DNA of 64,000 bases. Source: Amorphophallus konjac. Its lineage: Eukaryota; Streptophyta; Magnoliopsida; Alismatales; Araceae. Within the stretch, counting starts at the first letter, position 1. The number at the start of each line of letters is the position of its first letter. The stretch lies in NCBI GenBank assembly GCA_022559845.1, contig JAHNEJ010003247.1, positions 1 to 64,000 of the forward strand, in the 5' to 3' direction. A program made the position numbers and the translations under genes. Positions 56,917 to 64,000 of this stretch are shown piece by piece. The notes below the pieces were generated by a model. The model ran no database searches. It worked only from the letters and a program-made list of their open reading frames with translations, and had not been told where the DNA came from.

Positions 56917-57397
56917 TATTTTTAATTTGTTTTATTTCGTCCAATTAACCCTATTCCTTTTTTTATATATATTACTTCTGTAATATATATGTTTTAATTC
57001 ATTTCAATTATTCATTTATTAGGGTTGCTACAGTGGGAGCGGATTAGAGCTTGAAGGCTCGGTGAGCCTACCTCGGTGCATGCGGCCTTTTCCTCCGTTT
57101 CGGCTTGCAAGAGGTAGGGGGATGGAATCCTTAGCTCGCTAGGAGCATTTCCTATGGCTTATCCTGTTGATTCGCACCCCGTAGCATGCATGATGTGTAT
57201 GTTTCCATTTTTGGGGTTTTAGCCTAAATCTTGAGTTTAATGCGTTTTAGGCCTTGCATGTGCTAGATTTAGATGTTAAATTGTTGTCTAGCATGCGTGG
57301 TTTGACAGATTATCAGGTTTTTCGTCGATACCCGGCGTTTTCAGCCGTCCGGGAGGGCTTCGGTTTACAAACCGTACCCGCCCGTAACCCAGGTGCA

Positions 57398-57856
57398 GTG
57401 ACGGTCCTGCCAGGAACCGTCACTTGCCTGACGGTCCATAGCGGACGCGTCACTTCCAAATAGCGGCCCATTGGGGGTGCGTTACTTGGAGAGTAACGGT
57501 GGGGCTCCCATCCGTTACTCATCAACCGTTTCCCGTAGTTTTGGTCAGGCGATGCGCCCGACGGCCAGTCGGCCGACCGTCGTTTCGGTCCGACGCGCCT
57601 AGATCGGGGCGTCACTTCGCCTGCTATCGTTTAGAACGCTGATAGGTGGTTTGAGCCTCGGGTGGATGTGACGGCGGTGACCCCACACGTTGCTTCGAAG
57701 TAACGCGCAGGGCCTCCACCGTTACATGCCCTTTAGTGCCTCTTGAGCTGGAACCCTGAAGGGAGTGACGGATAGGGAATGGGGCGTCATTCTTGAAGTA
57801 ACGCGCCGGCCCCCGACCGTCGTTTTCATGTGGCGCATGGGTCTTTGACCGCCGCT
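57398..57856. repeat. 26-bp palindrome array in the A2 3' LTR
   Basis: Eleven units of 26 bp, ending 14 bp before TATATAT at 57871-57878. Confidence 0.85.
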
Positions 57857-57870
57857 TCCCTGATGGCTGC

Positions 57871-57878
57871 TATATATT
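57871..57878 (+). promoter_or_regulatory. TATA box of the A2 3' LTR
   Basis: TATATATT directly downstream of the array. In the 3' LTR it could only drive flanking sequence. Confidence 0.45.
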
Positions 57879-59003
57879 CCTAGCCCATCTGTTATGCGCT
57901 TCTTTCTATATTCATGCCATATTTGCATTGTTTCAAATATATTGTGGCTTGTTTTATACCAATAGAGTAGCTTTTCTTTCCAGGCAATGGAGCCACTGTT
58001 GTTGCCCTAAGGTCTGTTGAGTACCGACCCGCTTGAGGATGGCGGAGGGGTGTATTTCCCATTCACGGTTTGTAAGCTAGTTCCGTGGGCTCCCAGCCAA
58101 TGGTAGCATCCTGCCAAGGGAGAAAACTAGTTAGAGGACCTGGCTCAGGCTAGAGTCAGTGTGTGCACACGTGGTCGGAGACTGTGGACTGACACCGACG
58201 GGTGCCACTCCGACTGGTCACTTGGTTTGGTACTGTTTACGCGCTTAGCTTGTCGCTTCGTCGACTGCGAGTGCTTGAGACGCAGTGTAAGCCGTCAGTG
58301 GACGCATTTGGTTTCTGCTCCAGTGGTTGTCCGTCCTTGTTGTTTGGATTAGTTGCAGCTCATTCTATTTGGTAGTTTTAGCTTTAATCGCTTGTGTTTC
58401 ATTAGTAGTGGCATGTGTTTGCTGTTGTACTTGCTTAGCTAGAGTTTACAGCTTTCTTGTGATTGGTCATTCATGCCATTGCATGTGTGTTTATTTAAAT
58501 GCATGCTCTACTTGCTTTACTTATGCATGTTCGCTTGTTTAGTGCGAGGTAGGGATCCGCGTGACCCCTACTGAGTCTGGCTGTGACTCACCCTTTTCCT
58601 TTCAGGTGAGCCGCGCCCGCCGTCTCCCGGACTTTAGTGTGCTGTTTCGGGACCGTTCCTCTGCCAGCTGTGCACGAGCTGCCTTTTTGAGGCTTGTGTT
58701 GTACTTTTGCCGGGGTATGCCCCGCGTAGTTGTACCTTGAGGACTAGTGTTTGTGACTCTGGACTAGTTACATATATATCACTCTGGTTATTTTTAAATT
58801 GCTTCCGCACTTGTGTTTAGATCTTAAATACTTATTTGTATTGCGCCCCCCAATTCGCAATTAATTATGCATACTCCTCAGCTAACCCCCACTAACCCTT
58901 CAGGGGCCTCATCAGCCTCTTGGGTGGCCTCCCCAGTTCTTGGTGTCGGTGTATCGATGTTATCGGTATATCGGTGTCTTGAACTCTGGGTCGTCACAAG
59001 ACC

Positions 59004-59145
59004 TCGTTCTGAACGTGGTCGCCAGGAAGACCTCGTTCAGAACAAGGTCGCCAAGGAGACCTCGTTCATAAAGCGAAAGTGAATGTGATCACTAGAGAGT
59101 CCTCGTTCGCAATCAACAACGTGATCGCCATGGAGTGCGCGTTCG
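59004..59145. repeat. 28-bp palindrome array 2, right half
   Basis: Units reading as the reverse complement of array 1, ending GCGCGTTC at 59145. Confidence 0.85.
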
Positions 59146-60560
59146 GAACGTGATCTTTAAAATGACGGTAATTTATAATGGAATTATTCTAAATATTTAT
59201 CATTATGGAATTATCTTTATTAGTACTTACTAAATCTATTTTATATATTGTAAAAACTCAATTTCATCATAAATCAAGAATTTGAATAATTTTACATATT
59301 TTATTTAAGAAAATCATATTAAATTTGATATTTATTTATTAAATGCACTAAAAATATTCATATAATTAAAAAAAATCTAAAAGTCAACAGTAATTTCTAA
59401 AGATGTTGTAGACATTTAAATTTGAAATAGTGCGATTAATGAAGTTATTTATTACAAATTATATTTATTATATATTCAATTTATAGAATATATTCAAAAG
59501 ATTTATTAAATATTTAAAAAATAAAAAACCAAAAGTGAACCGATGTTATTTATTTTAAAAATTATTTTTAATGTATATATATTTTATATAATGTGTTTAA
59601 CATATTTAAAATATAATTTAACATAAAAAGTGGTTTATGAATAGTAATATAAAGCCGTAAATTATGATATTTTAGATATTTTTATTTTTATTAGTGAGAT
59701 TAATGATGTTATTTATCAAAAAATTATTTTCCTTATATATTAAATTTATATAATATATTAAAAATATTAGTAATAATATAAAATATTTTTTAAGATGAAC
59801 AGTAACATAAACCCGTAATTACTGTTATTTAACCCCGAGCTAACTTTCTTTGTAATTTTATAACGGATTTTGGGAAATCTGATTTATAGGAAGGTTAATC
59901 CCAGTCCAACTCAAGACTTATTCATTTTATATTTTTAATTTTATTTTTTACTTTTATATTTTAATTAGTGAGATTATTGATATTATTTATAAAATAAAAT
60001 TTATTATTAAAATATTTAAGTTCTAATGTTTTAATATTATAGTAATAGAAACTTTTTAAACAATTAAAAATAGTAAGAAAACTTATTAAAATAAATTTAA
60101 ATAATTAAAAAATAGATTAAATAACTTTTTAAAATAAATAGTAATAGAAACTAAAATTATAAAGAAAGTTACCTCGGGGTTAAATAACAGTAATTACGGG
60201 TTTATGTTACTGTTCATCTTAAAAAATTTTTATATTATTACTAATATTTTTAATATATTATATATATTTAATATATCAGGTAAATAATTTTTGATAAATA
60301 ACATCGGTTCACTTTTGGTTTTTTATTTTTTAAATATTTAATAAATCATTTGAATATATTCTATAAATTGAATATATAATAAATATAATTTGTAATAAAT
60401 AACTTCATTAATCTCACTATTTCAAATTTAAATGTATAAAACATCTTTAGAAATTACTGTTGACTTTTAGATTTTTTTTAAATTATATAAATATTTTTAG
60501 TGCATTTAATAAATAAATATCAAATTTAATATGATTTTCTAAAATAAAATATGTAAAATT

Positions 60561-60727
60561 AGTCTCCTTGGTGACCTTGTTCTGAACGAGGTCTCCATGG
60601 CGACCACGTTCAGAACGAGGTCTTCTCGGAGACCACGTTCAGAACGAGGTCTCCATGGAGACCACGTTCAGAACGATGTCTCCTCGCAAATCACGTTCTG
60701 AACGTGGTCGCCATGGAGACCACGTTT
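60561..60727. repeat. 28-bp palindrome array 3
   Basis: About five to six units, including one with CCATGGAG at its centre, in direct orientation with array 1. Confidence 0.88.
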
Positions 60728-62209
60728 AGAGTTTAGAATTTTAGAGTTTATGATTTAGTATTTAAAAGTCAATAATCTCACTAATTAATATTTAAAAGTC
60801 AAAATTAACAATAATTTAACATTTATGTTACTATTCATCTTTAAAATTATTATTTCTTCTTAATTTTTAAATATTTTTACTATCATATATAAATATAATA
60901 TATCATGAAAATAAATTTTATTTAATAAATACCATTAAAATTTTAATATCACTGAGTTAATTCAAATAGTGCATAAATACCATTTAAACGTGATTTCCTT
61001 GCAAGTTGTTGGTAAAAAGAAGTGATATGTATGCAAATAAATATGGAATTTTTACACAATTCAGATTACACAGTGATATACTTGTTAATGTATTTTTAGG
61101 AATTGTTTATTACAAATTCACTTTTAACAATGGTTTTCATGTAAAAAATCTTAAAATAAATTTTATTTGTAAATAACATTAAAAATCTAATTAAAATGTA
61201 ACTGTAAAACGATATTAATTACAAGTTTCTATTACTATTTATTTTAAAAAGTTATTTAATATATTTTTTAATTATTTAATATGTTTAAGCATTAATTAAG
61301 AGATTCAAATATTTTAATCTGTTTTGTTTAAGCAAAACATTAGAACTTAAATATTTTAATAATAAATTTTATTTTATAAATAATATCAATAATCTCACTA
61401 ATTAAAATATAAAAGTAAAAAATAAAATTAAAAATATAAAATGAATAAGTCTTCAGTTAGACTGGGATTAACATTCCTATAAATCAGATTTCCCAAAACA
61501 CGTTATAAAATTACAAAGAAAGTTAGCTCGGGGTTAAATAACAGTAATTACGGGTTTATGTTACTATTCATCTTAAAAAATATTTTATATTATTACTAAT
61601 ATTTTTAATATATTATATAAAATTAATATATCATGAAAATAATTTTTCGATAAATAACATCATTAATCTCACTAATAAAAATATAAATATCTAAAATATC
61701 ATAAATTATAGGTTTATACTACTATTCATAAAACACTTTTTATGTTAAATTATATTTTAAATATGTATAAAATATATATACATTGAAAATAATTTTTAAA
61801 ACAAATAACATCGGTTTACTTTTGGTTTTTTATTTTTTAAATATTTAATAAATCTTTTGAATATATTCTATAAATTGAATATACAATAAATATAATTTAT
61901 AATAAATAACTTCATTAATCGCACTATTTCAAATTTAAATGTCTACAACATCTTTAGAAATTACTGTTGACTTTTAGATTTTTTTTGATTATATGAATAT
62001 TTTTAGTGCATTTAATAAATAAATATCAAATTTAATATGATTTTCTAAAATAAAATATGTAAAATTATTCAAATTCTTGATTTATGATGAAATTGAGTTT
62101 TTACAATATATAAAATAGATTTAGTAAGTACTAATAAAGATAATTCCATAATGATAAATATTTAGAATAATTCCATTATAAATTACGGTCATTTGAAAGA
62201 TCACGTTCC

Positions 62210-62360
62210 GAACGCGGATTCCATGGCGATCACATTGTTGATTGCGAACGAGGACTCTCTAGTGATCACGTTCACTTTCGCTTTATGAACGAGGTCTCCT
62301 TGGCGACCTCGCTCTGAACGAGGTCTTCTCGGAGACCACGTTCAGAACGAGGTCTCCTAG
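62210..62360. repeat. 28-bp palindrome array 4, cut by an LTR
   Basis: Same first units as array 1. Ends inside a unit where the next A-family LTR starts at 62361. Confidence 0.85.
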
Positions 62361-64000
62361 TGTAAGGCCCGTGCCTTAATGGATCCTTCGTGGTATTTGT
62401 TCTATTAATTGTTCTGGAATTTCCGGCTATTTTCCTGGATTTTTAGGAATTTGTCCGGTATTTTTCCGGATTTGTTTGGAGTTAAATGAGGGTTATTGAA
62501 TATTAATAAGATTTTTATATATATAATGATTATATTATATATATATATTAATTTTATTTTTTATTCTTCTTATATCTCTCACCCTCTCTCTTTCTCCCCG
62601 TCGATCTCTCATTTCCCTCTCTCTCTCTCTCTCCTCCGTGCGATCGCCCCTCTCTCCTCTCTAGGGAACGCGGGCGAGACGAGGACGGATTGAGACGAGG
62701 TTGGCGCCGTTGGATTCCTCGCGTCGAGAGGAGCGCGTAGGTGTCCACTTCGGCGTGGTTCGGTGATCGTGGGAGCGAGGTGGAGCGTGGAAGCTCCGTG
62801 GCTCTTCCTCCTTGCATGCGGCCTTTTCCTCCGTTTCGGCTTGCAAGAGGTAGGGGGATGGAACCTCGATCTTGCTAGGATCGTTTCCCTTAGCCCATTT
62901 GTTGATTAGCACCCCGTAGCATGCATGATGCTCATATTTCCATTTTTGGGGTTTTAGCCTAAATCTTGAGTTTAATGCGTTTTAGGCCTTGCATGTGCTA
63001 GATTTAGATGTTAAATTGTTGTCTAGCATGCGTGGTTTGACAGGTTATCAGGTTTTTCGTCGATACCCGGCGTTTTCAGCCGTCCGGGAGGGCTTCGGTT
63101 TACAAACCGTACCCGCCCGTAATCCAGGTGGAGTGACGGTCCTGCCAGGGACCGTCACTTTCCTGACGGTCCGAGATGGACGCGTCACTTCCCAAATAAC
63201 GGCCCATAGAGGGGCGTCGTTTGGAGAGTAACGGTGGGAACCCCATCCGTTACTCGTTCATTGTTTTCCGTTAGCCCGGTGAGGCGGTGATCCCGGCGGT
63301 CTGTCGACCGGCCGTCGCTTGCAAAAGGCGCGCCGAGACCGGGGCGTCGCTTCATCTGCTATCGTTTTGGAGCGCTGTGTGTTGTTTTGAGCCTCGGGTG
63401 AAAGTAACGGCGGAGTTCCCGCGCGTCGCTTGGAAGCAACGCATAGGACCCCCACCGTCACTCTCCCCTTCAGGGCCTTTGGGTTGGTACTCGGGAGGAT
63501 GTAACGGCGGTGACCTACCGCGCCGCTTGGAAGCGACGCGCAGGGCCCCTACCGTCACATTCCCCCCTGCACCCGTGAGTTGGAACTCGAGAGGGAGTAA
63601 CGGCTGGAGACCAGCGCGTCACTCTTGATGTAACGCACCAGTCCCCGACCGTCACTTCCAAGTAGCGCGTGGGCCTCTGACCGCCGCTTGCCCGTCAGTT
63701 TGCTTATGTTCCCAGCCCATTGCTTATGCGTTCCGTTCTATACTCATGCCAAATTCGTATTGTTTTAAGTGTTTAATGGCGTGTTTTATATACCAATAGA
63801 GTAGCTTTTCTTTCCATGCAATGGAGCCACTGTCGTTGCCCTAAGGTCTGTTGAGTACCGACCCGCTTGAGGATGGCGGAGGGGTATATTTCCCATTCAC
63901 GGTTTGTAAGCTAGTTCCGTGGGCTCCCAGCCAATGGTAGCGTCCTGCCAAGGGAGAAAACTAGTTAGAGGGCCTGGCTCAGGCTAGAGTCAGTGTGTGC
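62361..64000 (+). repeat. Start of a diverged A-family LTR, continuing past the window
   Basis: Begins TGTAAGGCCCGTG and follows the A-family LTR with more differences than the other copies. The 26-bp palindromes (63133-63689) are kept, although many inner bases differ and the TATATA box does not. About 700 bp of the LTR should lie beyond the window. Confidence 0.88.
63133..63689. repeat. 26-bp palindrome array in the diverged A-family LTR
   Basis: About eleven to twelve units, mostly 26 bp, with different interiors from the other copies, for example GTAACGG...CCGTTAC at 63227-63255. Confidence 0.82.

Larger units (their letters stand above)
46172..57032 (-). mobile_element. Young Tekay/Del-like chromovirus, element B
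   Basis: 10,861 bp with LTRs of 3,126 and 3,125 bp that differ by only about two substitutions and two simple-repeat indels by eye. TSD GTGGG. Internal region 49298-53907 holds a minus-strand gag-pol interrupted by one frameshift. Primer site for initiator tRNA-Met, 7 bp from the LTR. Recent insertion; the near-intact pol suggests recently active relatives. Confidence 0.94.
53908..57032 (-). repeat. 5' LTR of element B
   Basis: 3,125 bp, almost identical to 46172-49297. Arrays at 55373-56010 and 56682-56916; shared block at 55106-55216; TA-repeat near 55300-55316. Confidence 0.94.
29290..58998 (+). mobile_element. Tekay/Del-like chromovirus copy A2, with insertions in both LTRs
   Basis: Complete element once nested DNA is removed: 5' LTR 29290-40929 (2.37 kb without the insert), primer site at 40932, gag-pol 41082-45684, PPT, 3' LTR 45764-58998. 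TSD AGACC at 29285-29289 and 58999-59003. LTRs begin TGTAAGGCCC and end GTCGTCACA. The element is inactive: pol carries at least two frameshifts and one nonsense codon. Insertions in it (30185-39450, 46172-57032) are younger. Confidence 0.92.
45764..58998 (+). repeat. 3' LTR of A2, interrupted by element B
   Basis: LTR segments 45764-46171 and 57038-58998. Some differences from the 5' LTR (for example GCCTTAATGG against GTCTTAATGG) make it older than the nested elements. Array of 26-bp palindromes at 57398-57856, TATA at 57871-57878. Confidence 0.92.
59004..62360. repeat. AT-rich foldback-like repeat, right part
   Basis: Continues the repeat of 26886-29289. 59004-59145 is the second half of array 2. 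About 59150-60160 is the inverted copy of the first block (compare the word GGGAAATCTGATTTATAGGA at 59874 with its complement near 27395). From about 60170 it is direct again, with array 3 (60561-60727), the second block (60728-60970), a further first-block copy (60970-62200) and array 4 (62210-62360). No coding potential. Confidence 0.65.

Overview
The window is plant nuclear DNA made almost entirely of nested LTR retrotransposons. It contains no bacterial operons, rRNA or tRNA genes. The evidence for a plant is: Ty3/gypsy chromovirus (Tekay/Del-like) and Tat-lineage (Ogre-like, dual RNase H) polyproteins, initiator-tRNA-Met primer binding sites, 5-bp target-site duplications (TSDs), spliceosomal introns, and two genes with the plant mobile domain (PMD). 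The species cannot be named from the sequence; a flowering plant with a large, TE-rich genome fits best.

Layout. 1-583: gag tail of an unrelated retroelement. 584-24617 (minus): Tekay-like copy A1, truncated at both ends and split by a complete 20.9-kb Tat/Ogre-like element at 1100-22015 (minus, TSD ATGAG). That element has about 1.35-kb LTRs, a 1,415-residue gag-protease frame with a G-patch, a pol with RT, RNase H, a second (archaeal-type) RNase H and integrase, and, between pol and its 3' LTR, two PMD genes on the opposite strand. The larger has eight exons with all introns in phase 0. 24641-26885: LTR of the same Tekay family, missing its first ~128 bp. 26886-29289 and 59004-62360: an AT-rich foldback-like repeat. 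It is split by Tekay-like copy A2 (29290-58998, plus, TSD AGACC). The 5' LTR of A2 carries a non-autonomous element with 3.7-kb LTRs (30185-39450, minus, TSD TCAAC). Its 3' LTR carries a young 10.9-kb Tekay-like element B (46172-57032, minus, TSD GTGGG). 62361-64000: start of another A-family LTR.

The most unusual signal is that the non-coding DNA of these elements is packed with short imperfect palindromes of fixed length. A 19-bp type (ACGCC-N9-GGCGT) is in the Ogre-like element (LTRs, leader, intergenic DNA and an intron of the antisense gene) and also in the LTRs of the unrelated element B. A 26-bp type (GTRACG-N14-CGTYAC) is in the A-family LTRs and the non-autonomous element. A 28-bp type (GAACG-N18-CGTTC) is in the AT-rich repeat. 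Interiors vary, arms covary, and length is nearly constant. In several families the arrays lie just upstream of a TATA box. Antisense PMD genes together with dense motif arrays in the same element's non-coding DNA recall self-recognition (anti-silencing) systems such as VANC proteins of VANDAL transposons. That link is a hypothesis, not something the sequence proves.

Most pol genes are damaged: A1 and A2 by frameshifts and nonsense changes, the Ogre-like pol by one frameshift in RT, and B by one frameshift in gag. The two antisense PMD genes are the only long coding units besides the Ogre-like gag-protease frame that read without visible damage. All positions and splice sites were read by eye.
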